Assembly: GCF_020627745.1 (NCBI RefSeq)
Contig: NZ_JAHDGE010000004.1
Coordinates: forward strand, 1 to 40,927
DNA: 40,927 nt
Direction of reading: 5' to 3'
Source: Pseudooctadecabacter sp.
GTDB taxonomy: Bacteria > Pseudomonadota > Alphaproteobacteria > Rhodobacterales > Rhodobacteraceae
The position numbers and the translations under genes are program-made. Below the pieces are notes generated by a model. It did not search any database, was not told the DNA's origin, and was given only the letters and a program-made list of their open reading frames with translations. Shown here in pieces: positions 8,633-19,178 of this stretch (position 1 is the first letter of the stretch; every line of letters starts with the position of its first letter).

Positions 8633-9613
8633 ATGACCCATCCCGCAAATACCCTCACCCTTGTGGCAGATATCGGCGGCACCAACACGCGCTGCGCTTT
8701 GGCAAACGGGCGGGAGGTTCTGCCGGAAACCGTGCGACGCTATTCCAATGCCGACTACTCCGGCCTGGAAATTGTCTTGCGCCAGTATCTGTCGGACGAA
8801 GGCGACGTCGATCCGATCGCCGCCTGTGTGGCCGTGGCAGGCCCCGTGCGTGACGGGGCCGCGACGATGACCAATCTGGACTGGCAGATCGACCGCGAAA
8901 CGCTGGCGCGCGCAACCAGGGCCGAAACGGTGGCGATCCTGAATGACCTGCAAGCGCAGGGGCACGCCATCGGCGATCTGAAGGACGGGTCGATCCGTCA
9001 GATTATCGCGGGCCCTGAAACGCCACCCAGCCCGCAGGCCGTGCGTCTGGTGGTTGGCGTGGGGACTGGCTTTAACGCAGCCCCCGTCTTCGAAACCGAT
9101 GGCGGGCGATTTGTGCCGCCGTCGGAAAGCGGACATGCCAACCTGCCCATTCGCAACGATCAGGAATTGCGGCTGTGTCAGTTTGTGTCCACCGCCCACG
9201 GGTTTCCTGCGGTCGAGGATGTCTTGTCCGGGCGCGGTCTGGAACGGGTTTATGCGTTTCTGGGGCAGGAAGCGGGCGATCCGAAATCCATGCCCAGCAA
9301 GTCCATTATGGACGCCTGTACCCAAGGCAGTGACGCCCGCGCGGTCGAGGCCGCATCGTTGTTTGCCCGCATTCTGGGCACGGTCTGCGGCAACCTGTCT
9401 TTGATCCAGCTGCCCTTTGGCGGTGTCTATCTGGTGGGCGGGGTCAGTCAGGCGTTTGGCCCCCACCTGTTAAGTTTCGGCTTCGCCGAAGCCTTCCGCG
9501 ACAAGGGCCGTTTTGCAGGGTTCATGTCCAACTTCGCGGTGTCGGTCATCGAGGATGATTATGCGGCCCTGATCGGATCGGCCGCCCATATCGACACATT
9601 GATGAAACGGTAA
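8633..9613 (+). CDS. glk: Glucokinase
   Basis: ATP-dependent glucokinase of the bacterial Glk family (not ROK), 326 residues. The N-terminal phosphate-binding loop ADIGGTNTRCAL, the GVGTGFNAA motif near 140, SESGHANLP near 165 and the C-terminal GGVYLVGGVSQAFG motif are all visible. It converts glucose freed by the upstream glucosidases to glucose-6-phosphate, the substrate of Zwf encoded 13 kb away. The start has GGAG five bases upstream and the gene follows the beta-glucosidase by 13 bases. It converges on the cckA-like gene with a 13-base gap. Confidence 0.92.
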   Translation: MTHPANTLTLVADIGGTNTRCALANGREVLPETVRRYSNADYSGLEIVLRQYLSDEGDVDPIAACVAVAGPVRDGAATMTNLDWQIDRETLARATRAETVAILNDLQAQGHAIGDLKDGSIRQIIAGPETPPSPQAVRLVVGVGTGFNAAPVFETDGGRFVPPSESGHANLPIRNDQELRLCQFVSTAHGFPAVEDVLSGRGLERVYAFLGQEAGDPKSMPSKSIMDACTQGSDARAVEAASLFARILGTVCGNLSLIQLPFGGVYLVGGVSQAFGPHLLSFGFAEAFRDKGRFAGFMSNFAVSVIEDDYAALIGSAAHIDTLMKR

Positions 9614-9626
9614 CCCGCCCGCGTCC

Positions 9627-11978
9627 CTAATGCAGCTGGCTGTGGACGGTTGACGTCAGTTCGTTGAGGGAGAACGGTTTGGGCAAAAAGACCGAATTCG
9701 GGATGCTCTTTTGCTCCTCTCCGAAGGCTTCTTCGGCGTAGCCCGACACAAAGACAACTTTGGTTTCGGGACGTTGAACCAATGCTTCGCGCACCCAAGT
9801 GGGGCCGTCCTTGCCCGGCATGATGACGTCCGTCAAAAAAAGATCAACGTCGAGATCAGGGTCGTTGAGCATATCCAACGCAGCCTCGGCGCAATCCGCC
9901 TCCAGCACGGTGAACCCGCGCAGGCGTAATGCCCGCGATGCAAAGGCGCGCACCGGCGCTTCGTCCTCGACCAGAAGGACAACGCCGTCCCCCTTGGTCG
10001 GGACAACCGGATCGGCCACGACAGCAGGTTCTTCGATGGTGAGCGGTGCATCATGCGCCGGGATCAGAATGGTAAAGGACGTCCCCACACCGATGGTCGA
10101 GTCCACAAAAATATACCCGCCGGTCTGCTTGATGATGCCATATGCCGTGGACAGGCCCAGACCGGTTCCGTCACCTGTCTTCTTGGTGGTCCAGAACGGT
10201 TCGAACACCTTGGACCGTTTGTCTTCGGGAATACCGGTGCCGGTGTCATGGACCCGCAGCGCAACATAGGCGCCGGGTGGCACGGTGACACGGTCGCGGG
10301 ACAATCCGTCGGACAATGTCACATTTTCGGTTTCGATACGGATATTGCCGCCCTCGGTCATCGCGTCGCGCGCGTTGACCACCAGATTCATCAGCACCTG
10401 TTCCAATTGCCGTTTGTCAGCTCGGATCGGGCTCAGGCCGGGATCATGGTCCAGTGTCAGCGTGATCCTTTCGCCCACCAGACGGTTCAGCAAATGGGTG
10501 CTGTCGGACAAGGTGTTGCGCAGATCCAGAACTTCGGGCTGCAGGTTCTGTTTGCGTGAATAGGCCAGCAACTGCCCGACCAGAGCAGCGGCACGGTTCG
10601 CGTTCTGGTGGATCTGCACCAGATCGGCGTAGTCCCCGTCACCCTGATCGTGGCGCAACAGCAAAAGATCGCAGTGGCCCGAAATCGCCGTTAGAAGATT
10701 GTTGAAATCATGGGCCACACCGCCCGCAAGCTGGCCAATCGCCTGCATTTTCTGGCTTTGTACAAACTGCATTTGCAGGTTCTTGAATTCGGTCACATCG
10801 TTCAGCACGGCGATGATATGCGGGTTTTCCGCCTCGCCGGCCGGGTTCAGGGACACCTGCACGTGGATTTCACGGGTGTCATGGACCGCTTCCAGAAACT
10901 GCGACGTCGTGGCCCCCTTGCCTTCCACCGCTTCCCCCAGCCAGTCCACCAGCGGACGACCCAGCCCTGTCAGCACATCAGACAGCCGGCTGCCCGGTTT
11001 CAACCGGTTGTCGAGAAGCGCGCGCGCCTCGTGGTTGGAGGCAATAACCTCCCCCTCGGGGGCGATTTTCAACAGCGGCACCGGCAGTTCTTCAATGGTG
11101 TCCCAATCGGTGCTGCTGATCGTCCCCTCGGTCATGCTGTCGCCGGGAAGCAAATAAATCTCGCGACGTCCGCCATGGCTGGGCACCTCGGCCACCAGAC
11201 TGTCTATCGGCCCGGTCTCAGTCAGGACCTGATGAACCTGACCGGATACGATCGGCAGTTGTGAAAACACGCCCGACAGATTTTTAGCACGTCCGCCCAA
11301 CAGCCGCCGGAACGCCTCGTTCATATAAAGGACAGTGCCGGTCGGCCCCGCAGTCAGCATCGGCAGGCTGAGCGCATCAGCCGCCCGTGCGCCGCCGCCG
11401 CGGTCCGACAGATCCTCAAGTCGCCACAAGAACGTCTCTTCATCCACCGCGTTCACCGACAGACGCACGTGGCCCTTGCGGGTGACGATATCCTCACGGG
11501 CGCTGCCGAGCGCCTGCGCCTTGCTTTGCAGCCGGTACAGAACGGCCCCCGGATTGGCGAACAGATCGGTAAAGGCCTGTCCTAGCGTGGCCGTTGTCTT
11601 TTCGCGAAACTTGTCGGAGGCTGCATCATTCTTGAATGTAATGTCCCCGTCAAAATTTGTGAGAAAACAAGGGGATGCATCGTTATCGACCATTGAAATT
11701 AACGCGTCGGTCGCCACCCCGCGCCGCCGCAGCTTTGCCAACCGCACAAGGGTCGCCACGGTCGCGAAGATCACCGCGACCGAGCCAAATCCCAACAGCG
11801 CCAAAGACACTTCGGCCATGGGCACCACGAACGATCCTGCCAACGCTGCCGCCCCGATCACCCCGACCCCAAAGGGCAGCACATGGGCACCTGCGCGCGA
11901 TGATGCAGGCCGGGGTGTCACCCGATCCGGCCGTAATTGCGATTGGTCCATCTGTTCCGTCACGCGCTTAATCCCCAA
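9627..11978 (-). CDS. cckA: Hybrid sensor histidine kinase, CckA-like
   Basis: Membrane-bound hybrid kinase of up to 783 residues. Two N-terminal membrane helices (about 35-50 and 58-80) precede PAS-like regions (about 95-280 and 295-400). The HisKA box GGVAHDFNNLL has His near 423, followed by the HATPase domain (N-box near 515, GTGIPEDKRSKVFEPFWTTK, GTGLGLST) and a receiver domain at about 665-783 whose phospho-Asp lies in LTDVIMPGKDG. This order matches CckA, which in alphaproteobacteria feeds ChpT-CtrA; in Rhodobacteraceae that path controls motility and gene transfer agents rather than being essential. The frame begins with TTG at 11978 after AGGA; an ATG nine codons later (11951) is an equally good start. 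A long intergenic A-run lies upstream. Confidence 0.85.
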   Translation of the reverse strand: MGIKRVTEQMDQSQLRPDRVTPRPASSRAGAHVLPFGVGVIGAAALAGSFVVPMAEVSLALLGFGSVAVIFATVATLVRLAKLRRRGVATDALISMVDNDASPCFLTNFDGDITFKNDAASDKFREKTTATLGQAFTDLFANPGAVLYRLQSKAQALGSAREDIVTRKGHVRLSVNAVDEETFLWRLEDLSDRGGGARAADALSLPMLTAGPTGTVLYMNEAFRRLLGGRAKNLSGVFSQLPIVSGQVHQVLTETGPIDSLVAEVPSHGGRREIYLLPGDSMTEGTISSTDWDTIEELPVPLLKIAPEGEVIASNHEARALLDNRLKPGSRLSDVLTGLGRPLVDWLGEAVEGKGATTSQFLEAVHDTREIHVQVSLNPAGEAENPHIIAVLNDVTEFKNLQMQFVQSQKMQAIGQLAGGVAHDFNNLLTAISGHCDLLLLRHDQGDGDYADLVQIHQNANRAAALVGQLLAYSRKQNLQPEVLDLRNTLSDSTHLLNRLVGERITLTLDHDPGLSPIRADKRQLEQVLMNLVVNARDAMTEGGNIRIETENVTLSDGLSRDRVTVPPGAYVALRVHDTGTGIPEDKRSKVFEPFWTTKKTGDGTGLGLSTAYGIIKQTGGYIFVDSTIGVGTSFTILIPAHDAPLTIEEPAVVADPVVPTKGDGVVLLVEDEAPVRAFASRALRLRGFTVLEADCAEAALDMLNDPDLDVDLFLTDVIMPGKDGPTWVREALVQRPETKVVFVSGYAEEAFGEEQKSIPNSVFLPKPFSLNELTSTVHSQLH

Positions 11979-12052
11979 TGATTCCTAAGCGTCAAAGAAC
12001 CCCAAAAAGGTTTATCACCGCTTAAGCATGGTCAGATACTAGGACTTATCCG

Positions 12053-12073
12053 AAAAAATTCAACCATTGGTTG
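12053..12073 (-). terminator. Possible weak intrinsic terminator after rsmB
   Basis: Read on the minus strand, CAACC pairs with GGTTG around a 3-base loop and is followed by AA and six T residues, starting four bases after the rsmB stop. The stem is short, so efficiency is doubtful, but it lies where the guaB-rsmB transcript should end before cckA. Confidence 0.4.
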
Positions 12074-12076
12074 TTG

Positions 12077-13236
12077 TTAGCGCTTGCGCAGATGTGCCCA
12101 GAAGAACCCGTCGCCGTCAGAATGCGGCGCAATCTGACACATATCGGTCTGATCGAAACCGCCCTGTTCGGTCAAAAAAGCCGCGACCCGGTCCTCGTTC
12201 TCGGCGCGAAAAACAGAACAGGTGGCATAGATCATCATGCCCCCCGGTTTCACCTGCGCCGCACCGGCGCGCAAAACCTCGTCCTGCGTCCGGGTCAGGG
12301 TTTCCAGACGATCCGGCGTCAAGGCCCACTTGGCCTCGGGCGTGCGGCGCCAGGTGCCGCTTCCCGAACAGGGCGCATCACAAAAAACACCGTCGAAGGG
12401 TGCCGCGCCCCTCAATGCCACCCCATCTGTCTGGGCAATCGTGACCCCTGCGCGGGCAGCCCTGCTGGGCAAATCGCGCATCCTGAGCGGGTCAATATCG
12501 TGTGCCGTGACATCTGCCCCATGATCCGCCAGCGCCAGCGCCTTGCCACCGCCGCCAGCACAATAATCCAGCCAGCGCGAACCCGCGCCGATGTCTGCCG
12601 CAGCAATCGCTGCTTGTGACGAGGCGTCCTGAACCTCGACCCATCCTTGAGCAAGGGCCCCGCTTTGCGCCACACGCCTTTCATTGTTCAAAACCCGAAG
12701 GGCCGTCGCAACCCCGTCCACCGCCGTCGCATCAATATCATCATGGGCCAGAGAGGCGAGGGCCTCCGGCACGGAGCAGCGGCGGGTGTTCACCCGCAAG
12801 AACACCCCCGCACGCGATTGTAATGTGGTCAGGACGTCATCAGCCTGTGTTCCGAAACGATCCTCAAACAACGGCAGCATCCAGTCGGGGCAATCGAGCC
12901 GTGTGGCCCTGTCTGCCTGCGCCAGCGGGCGCATGGCCTCGTCGTCGGTCACGGGTGGCGGGGCGTGTCCCTCACCGGTGAAAACCGCATTTGCCAGACC
13001 GGCTGAACGCATGGCCCCCAGCATGATGCCGCGCCCTGTGTCCGCCCCGCCCAACCACGCATAGGACGCCCGACATCGCAGCGCCTGAAACACATGATCG
13101 CGGATCGCCGCGCGGTCCTTGGACCCCGCAAAACGGTGTGCACGCCCCCAACCGGTCAGCGCCTTTTCGGCGGTCTGGCCAGAAAGGATATCGTCCAACA
13201 CCTCGATCGCGGCGGCGACGCGCGCGGCGGGGGTCA

Positions 13237-13237
<1 letters not shown>
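12077..13237 (-). CDS. rsmB: RsmB/NOP2-family 16S rRNA (cytosine-C5)-methyltransferase
   Basis: S-adenosylmethionine-dependent RNA m5C methyltransferase of 386 residues. An N-terminal NusB-like RNA-binding part precedes the Rossmann domain. Motif I is WLDYCAGGGGKALAL, motif IV is VFCDAPCSGSGTWRR with the PC cysteine, and motif VI is YATCSVFRAENED with the TC cysteine that is the likely nucleophile. The family modifies 16S rRNA; the exact target position is inferred from the RsmB name only. The ATG at 13237 shares a base with the guaB stop (TGATG), so translation is coupled; an in-frame GTG lies one codon earlier. Confidence 0.85.
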
Positions 13238-14709
<1,472 letters not shown>

Positions 14710-14886
14710 TTAGGCATGGTCCTTTCGCACGGATGCCGCTTTGGGGAAAGGGCTTTCTGGCCCTGCGGCCTGCCTGTCCGCCTCCCAAACGCGCCTCATG
14801 ACGTTCCTGAACAAAAAGACGGCGCAAGGTGGCTGCCTTCGGCGGGCACAAGGGCTAACCTGATGGCACGCGCAGAAGGAAATTCC

Positions 14887-16932
14887 ATGTCCAACGATCC
14901 CCTTGTCGTCTTTACGCCCTCCGGCAAACGGGGGCATTTTCCGGTGGGCACGCCGGTGCTGACCGCCGCGCGGCAGTTGGGGGTGGATCTGGATTCCGTT
15001 TGTGGCGGGCGCGGCATTTGTTCCAAATGCCAGATCACGCCCAGCTATGGTGAATTCCCGAAACACGGGGTCACGGCCCGCGACGGCGCGCTGTCCGACT
15101 GGAACAGTGTCGAACAACGCTACGACGACAAACGCGGTCTTGCCAAAGGCCGGCGTCTGGGCTGTCAGGCAACGGTGCAGGGCGACATCGTCATCGACGT
15201 GCCCCCCGAAAGCCAGGTGCACCGTCAGGTGGTGCGCAAGGCCGCCAGCACCCGGCCCATGGTCATGGACCCCGCTGTGCGCCCTTATTATGTCGAGGTG
15301 GCGGAACCGGACATGCACACGCCGACCGGCGATCTGGAACGTCTGGCCGAGGCGCTTCGCGATCAATGGGGGATTGAAAAGATAACGGCCGGCATATCGG
15401 TTTTGCGCCGGTTGCAGCACATGCTGCGCAAGGGCAAATGGACCTGCACCGTGGTGCTGCACCGCAACCACGACGAAGACACGCACCGCATTCTTGGTAT
15501 CGCACCGGGCTATTACGAGCGTCCGATCTACGGCGTGGCGATCGACCTTGGGTCCACCACCATCGCCGCCCACCTGACCGATCTGCGCACCGGCGAAGTG
15601 GCGGCGTCGTCCGGCATCATGAACCCCCAGATCCGGTTCGGTGAGGATCTGATGTCGCGCGTCAGCTATTCCATGATGAACCCCGGCGGCGCGGTCGAGA
15701 TGACAGACGCCGTCCGCACAGCCATCAACGCGCTGATCGGCACCCTGACCGCCGAAGCCGGCATTGTCCCGCAGCAGATCATGGAAGCCGTGTTTGTCTG
15801 CAATCCGGTGATGCACCATTTGTTGCTGGGAATTGATCCGGTGGAATTGGGTCAGGCGCCCTTTGCACTGGCCACCTCGAAATCAATCTCGTTGCACGTG
15901 GCCGACCTCGACATCAATTCCATGAATGACGCAGGCCGCGTGTTCATCCTGCCATGCATTGCAGGTCATGTGGGCGCGGATGCCGCCGCCGTCGCCCTGT
16001 CCGAGGCTCCGGGCGAACAGGAGGAGCTGACATTGGTCGTCGACGTGGGCACCAATGCGGAAATCCTTCTGGGCAACCGCGAAAAGGTGCTGGCCTGTTC
16101 CTCACCCACCGGTCCTGCGTTTGAGGGCGCGCAAATCTCAAGCGGGCAGCGCGCCGCACCCGGTGCGATCGAACGCATCACCATTGACCCTGTCACCAAA
16201 GAGCCGCGTTTTCAGGTCATCGGCTGCGGGCTGTGGTCCGATGAAGACGGGTTCGAGGCCGCGATTGCCACCACCGGCGTCACCGGCATCTGCGGGTCGG
16301 GCATCATCGAAGCTGTGGCCGAAATGCGCATGGCGGGCCTGCTGGACCCCAAGGGCCTGATCGGGTCGCCCGCACAGACCGGCACGGCGCGCTGCATCCT
16401 TGAGGGGCGCACGCATTCCTATGTCATTTATGATGGCACCGCCGACGGCGGCCCGTTGGTCACTGTCACCCAAGGCGACATCCGCGCGATCCAGCTTGCG
16501 AAATCGGCCCTTTATGCAGGTGCAAGGTTGCTGATGGACGAAATGGGCACGGACACCGTGGACCGCGTGGTGCTGGCCGGGGCTTTCGGCGCGCATATCT
16601 CGCCTAAACACGCGATGGTGCTGGGGATGATCCCCGATGTGCCTCTGGACAAGGTGACCTCGGCGGGGAATGCCGCGGGCACCGGTGCGCGCATGGCATT
16701 GTGTTCCAATGCGGCACGCACCTCGATTGAAAAAACCGTTCGCGAAATCACGAAGGTCGAAACCGCGATCGAGCCAAAGTTTCAGGACCACTTCGTCAAC
16801 GCCAATGCGATCCCGCACGCGACGGACCCGTTTACCACCCTGCGCAGCAACACCCCCCTGCCCGACGTCAGCTTTAACACACAAGGCAGCGGCGAAGATG
16901 GCGGACGTCGCAGACGGCGGCGCGCGGGGTAA
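14887..16932 (+). CDS. Ferredoxin-ASKHA protein (DUF4445), corrinoid-activator (RamA/RACo) type
   Basis: 681 residues. The N-terminus is a plant-type [2Fe-2S] ferredoxin domain with Cys39, Cys45, Cys48 and Cys93. A linker follows, then an actin-like ATPase fold with YGVAIDLGSTTIAAHL, LVVDVGTNAEILLG and GICGSGIIEAV phosphate-binding loops. The family uses ATP to drive one-electron reduction of inactive Co(II) corrinoid on methyltransferases back to Co(I). The ATG at 14887 has AAGGA six bases upstream; a long open stretch before it (to 13936) is the shadow of guaB and was dropped. The C-terminus ends in an Arg-rich tail. No corrinoid methyltransferase is adjacent here, so its partner must be encoded elsewhere. 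Confidence 0.85.
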   Translation: MSNDPLVVFTPSGKRGHFPVGTPVLTAARQLGVDLDSVCGGRGICSKCQITPSYGEFPKHGVTARDGALSDWNSVEQRYDDKRGLAKGRRLGCQATVQGDIVIDVPPESQVHRQVVRKAASTRPMVMDPAVRPYYVEVAEPDMHTPTGDLERLAEALRDQWGIEKITAGISVLRRLQHMLRKGKWTCTVVLHRNHDEDTHRILGIAPGYYERPIYGVAIDLGSTTIAAHLTDLRTGEVAASSGIMNPQIRFGEDLMSRVSYSMMNPGGAVEMTDAVRTAINALIGTLTAEAGIVPQQIMEAVFVCNPVMHHLLLGIDPVELGQAPFALATSKSISLHVADLDINSMNDAGRVFILPCIAGHVGADAAAVALSEAPGEQEELTLVVDVGTNAEILLGNREKVLACSSPTGPAFEGAQISSGQRAAPGAIERITIDPVTKEPRFQVIGCGLWSDEDGFEAAIATTGVTGICGSGIIEAVAEMRMAGLLDPKGLIGSPAQTGTARCILEGRTHSYVIYDGTADGGPLVTVTQGDIRAIQLAKSALYAGARLLMDEMGTDTVDRVVLAGAFGAHISPKHAMVLGMIPDVPLDKVTSAGNAAGTGARMALCSNAARTSIEKTVREITKVETAIEPKFQDHFVNANAIPHATDPFTTLRSNTPLPDVSFNTQGSGEDGGRRRRRRAG

Positions 16933-16943
16933 GCGCCGAAACC

Positions 16944-17678
16944 TCAGGCTGCGATGTGACCTGCCTGCGGGGACCGTGCCCGCGATCTGCGGGCCAACAC
17001 CGGTGCCGCAGTTGCAGACAGCGGTGGCACACGGGCACGGCGAGCGGCATGTGCGGCCTCCAGCGCGGCTTCATCTGCCGCGTGCAGACCCGTGATGCGC
17101 GCGGTCAACACTGCACTGTACAGCGCCATCAGATACACCGGATAGGCCAGCAGCAGCACATCTGCCGCCCCCACCGAATAGACCCCGCACACCGCCGAGG
17201 CCAGCAGCAGACCCCAGGCGCTGCCCGTCTCGGTTCGGGGGGCCACATAGGCCTTATATACTGTGCGCGCGCCACCCAAGGCCGACACACCGATGGACAG
17301 CGCCAGCGAAAAGGCCGCCGTGTCCGTGACCAGCCAACTGCCGATGCCCAGACCTGCGGCAATCAGCACCCATATATTGGACCGGCTTACCATCCGGCCT
17401 GATCCGTACCGCACCGCCAGCGCGCAGACCAACACCGTTCCCGCAACTTGCGCGCCCACAAACATCATCGACGTCCCTGCCCCCTCCATGACGTTGCTGA
17501 CCCCTGAAAGACTGGCCAGGACGGCCCAGATCAACCAGCACGCACGATCGGGCTTGGTGTGCCCTGCCAGAATGTCACGGACATAGGGCGCGAACGCCGC
17601 GATGCTCAGACTGGCGGCCAGTCCTCCGGCCATAAGGTAGCGGTCGGCCCAAAGGCCGTTCAAAAATAAATCGGTCAT
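16944..17678 (-). CDS. Multi-pass membrane protein of unknown function
   Basis: 244 residues with about seven hydrophobic helices between residues 15 and 200 and a hydrophilic Ala/Arg-rich C-terminal tail. There is an N-terminal pattern of Pro-Tyr-x-Arg-Asp (FAPYVRDILAGHTKP) followed by a tryptophan-rich helix, loosely like PQ-loop/SWEET repeat proteins, but no classical PQ pair is seen, so no function is assigned. The ATG at 17678 is used; a TTG one codon earlier is in frame. No convincing ribosome binding site precedes it. It converges on the ASKHA-protein gene with an 11-base gap. Confidence 0.7.
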   Translation of the reverse strand: MTDLFLNGLWADRYLMAGGLAASLSIAAFAPYVRDILAGHTKPDRACWLIWAVLASLSGVSNVMEGAGTSMMFVGAQVAGTVLVCALAVRYGSGRMVSRSNIWVLIAAGLGIGSWLVTDTAAFSLALSIGVSALGGARTVYKAYVAPRTETGSAWGLLLASAVCGVYSVGAADVLLLAYPVYLMALYSAVLTARITGLHAADEAALEAAHAARRARVPPLSATAAPVLARRSRARSPQAGHIAA

Positions 17679-17773
17679 CAAATCACTGCCTGAAATTGCG
17701 TGACGGGGTATGTATGACGGGGAAAATATGACCCCCGTTCCCCCTATCTATCGCGGCCAGCCACACCGGCACA

Positions 17774-17789
17774 GTCAGGGTTCCCTGAC
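17774..17789. promoter_or_regulatory. Dyad upstream of the fasciclin gene
   Basis: GTCAGGGTTCCCTGAC has perfect 7-base arms around TT, and a further CCCTGA lies at about 17798-17803. It sits in the divergent region (17679-17910) between the membrane-protein gene and the FAS1 gene, about 120 bases before the latter. It may be an operator; the binding protein is unknown. Confidence 0.35.
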
Positions 17790-17910
17790 CCTAGGTCACC
17801 CTGAAATCCCTTCGCATCTGCAGAAAAAATCTCGGAATTCTTGGAACATCCGCAGGGGGGGCGTGTTGTTACTGCAAGCGGCACACGAGCCGCACTGAAA
17901 GGACTACACT

Positions 17911-18510
17911 ATGAAAACGACTATCAAAGCAGCACTTCTGAGCGCATCCGTACTGGGCTTTGCCGCAACGGCCTCCGCCGAAACGGACGGCATCATCAAC
18001 GGTGACCAGCTTGACGTGAACGAGACCATTGTCGAGAACGCGTTGAAAGTATCCAACTTCTCCACACTGGTTGCCGCTGTCGAAGCCGCCGGTCTGTCGG
18101 ACGCGCTGATGGGCGAAGGCCCGTTCACGATTTTCGCCCCAACGGATGCGGCCTTTGCGGCCCTGCCCGCAGGCACAGTCGAAAATCTGCTGCTGCCCGA
18201 AAACCGTGACCAGCTGTCCGTGCTGCTGCAAAGCCACGTGATCCCCGGTGAATACACCCGTGGCGATTTCGAACTGGCGCTGCTGCAGGACGAAGTCTTC
18301 TCCGAAGACTATGTGCTGATGAAAGACGAAGGCCTGCTGGACTTCGACACACTGGTCCAGACGGACCTGTTGATTGGTAAGGAAGGTTCGAACTTCTACA
18401 TCAACTCCGCACGTGGCACCGACAACAACATCGAGATCATCAATGGCGACATTATGACCTCAAACGGTGTGATCCACGTGATCGACAAAGTGATCCTGCC
18501 CGCAAGCTAA
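17911..18510 (+). CDS. Secreted fasciclin (FAS1) domain protein
   Basis: 199 residues. A Sec signal peptide (MKTTIKAALLSASVLGFAATASA) ends near residue 23. One FAS1 domain follows, with the family features VEAAGLSDALMGEGPFTIFAPTDAAFAALP (H1-like box near 65-85), LQSHVIPGEYT, and the C-terminal NGVIHVIDKVILP (H2-like box). Such periplasmic or extracellular proteins mediate adhesion or surface interactions; the role here is unknown. AAGGA seven bases before the ATG is a strong ribosome binding site, and a strong terminator follows, so it is an independent single-gene unit that may be highly expressed. Confidence 0.9.
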   Translation: MKTTIKAALLSASVLGFAATASAETDGIINGDQLDVNETIVENALKVSNFSTLVAAVEAAGLSDALMGEGPFTIFAPTDAAFAALPAGTVENLLLPENRDQLSVLLQSHVIPGEYTRGDFELALLQDEVFSEDYVLMKDEGLLDFDTLVQTDLLIGKEGSNFYINSARGTDNNIEIINGDIMTSNGVIHVIDKVILPAS

Positions 18511-18533
18511 ACGCTTTCGCGATAAGATCTACA

Positions 18534-18569
18534 GGCCGCCCGACTATGTGTCGGGCGGCCGTTTTTTTT
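18534..18569 (+). terminator. Strong intrinsic terminator after the FAS1 gene
   Basis: An 11-bp perfect GC-rich stem (18534-18544 with 18550-18560), a TATGT loop, then one G and eight T residues. It is the clearest rho-independent terminator in the window. Confidence 0.92.
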
Positions 18570-18617
18570 GGCGTGCCCCCCGCCCCGCCTTTTTGTCTGC
18601 CCCCTTCGCAATCCCGA

Positions 18618-18646
18618 TTGACTGTACCGCCGCCCCCCCTTAGGTC
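18618..18646 (+). promoter_or_regulatory. Probable promoter of the tRNA-Gly gene
   Basis: TTGACT at 18618-18623 and TAGGTC at 18641-18646 are separated by 17 bases. The -35 matches the housekeeping consensus at five of six positions, while the -10 is poor. The predicted start near 18653 lies just before the mature tRNA 5' end. Confidence 0.5.
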
Positions 18647-18656
18647 TGATGTCGTT

Positions 18657-18730
18657 GCGGGTATGGTGAAAAGGTATCACGAAAGCTTCCCAAGCTTCAG
18701 TTACGGGTTCGATTCCCGTTACCCGCTCCA
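18657..18730 (+). tRNA. tRNA-Gly (anticodon CCC)
   Basis: A 74-base cloverleaf with CCA encoded. The acceptor stem GCGGGTA pairs with TACCCGC, the D stem GTGA with TCAC, and the T stem ACGGG with CCCGT around a standard TTCGATT loop. The anticodon loop TTCCCAA places CCC at 18689-18691, reading GGG glycine codons. The outermost anticodon-stem pair is A-C (position 27-43), a mismatch; the other four pairs are canonical. Confidence 0.93.
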
Positions 18731-18757
18731 TCCCTCGTTTCTGCAACGGAGCATCCC

Positions 18758-19108
18758 ATGTCCGACATCACCCGCATCGACACCAACGCCCGCATGTCAC
18801 AGGCTGTGGTTCACAATGGCATCGCCTATCTGGCCGGTCAGGTCGGGGCTGAGGGCGCCAGTGTCACCGAACAGACACAGGCCGTTTTGGCAAAGGTGGA
18901 TGAGATGCTGGAAAAGGCGGGCACCGACAAGACCAAGCTGCTGACCGCGCAAATCTGGGTCGCGGACATTGCGACGCAATTTGCCGACATGAATGCTGTC
19001 TGGGACGCTTGGGTGCCCGAAGGCTGCGCCCCTGCCCGCTGGACCGGTGAGGCCAAACTCGCCACCCCCGGCTTCAAAGTTGAAATCATCGTGACCGCTG
19101 CGGTCTAG
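18758..19108 (+). CDS. RidA family protein (YjgF/YER057c/UK114)
   Basis: 116 residues, the usual subunit length of these trimeric enzymes. The family removes reactive enamine/imine intermediates made by PLP enzymes. The conserved Arg of the active site is in CAPARWTGEAKLATPGFKVEI near residue 94. The N-terminal NARMSQAVVHNGIAYLAGQVG belongs to a RidA subgroup often labelled Rid2 or YoaB-like rather than canonical RidA, so the imine substrate may differ. GGAG lies six bases before the ATG. It follows the tRNA gene by 27 bases and may be transcribed with it. Confidence 0.88.
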   Translation: MSDITRIDTNARMSQAVVHNGIAYLAGQVGAEGASVTEQTQAVLAKVDEMLEKAGTDKTKLLTAQIWVADIATQFADMNAVWDAWVPEGCAPARWTGEAKLATPGFKVEIIVTAAV

Positions 19109-19178
19109 ATCCCCTGACTTGAAAATTCACACGGTTTGCGCATCCTGAGGTCATTTAAGCCAGCCTCAGGAGGGTCCC

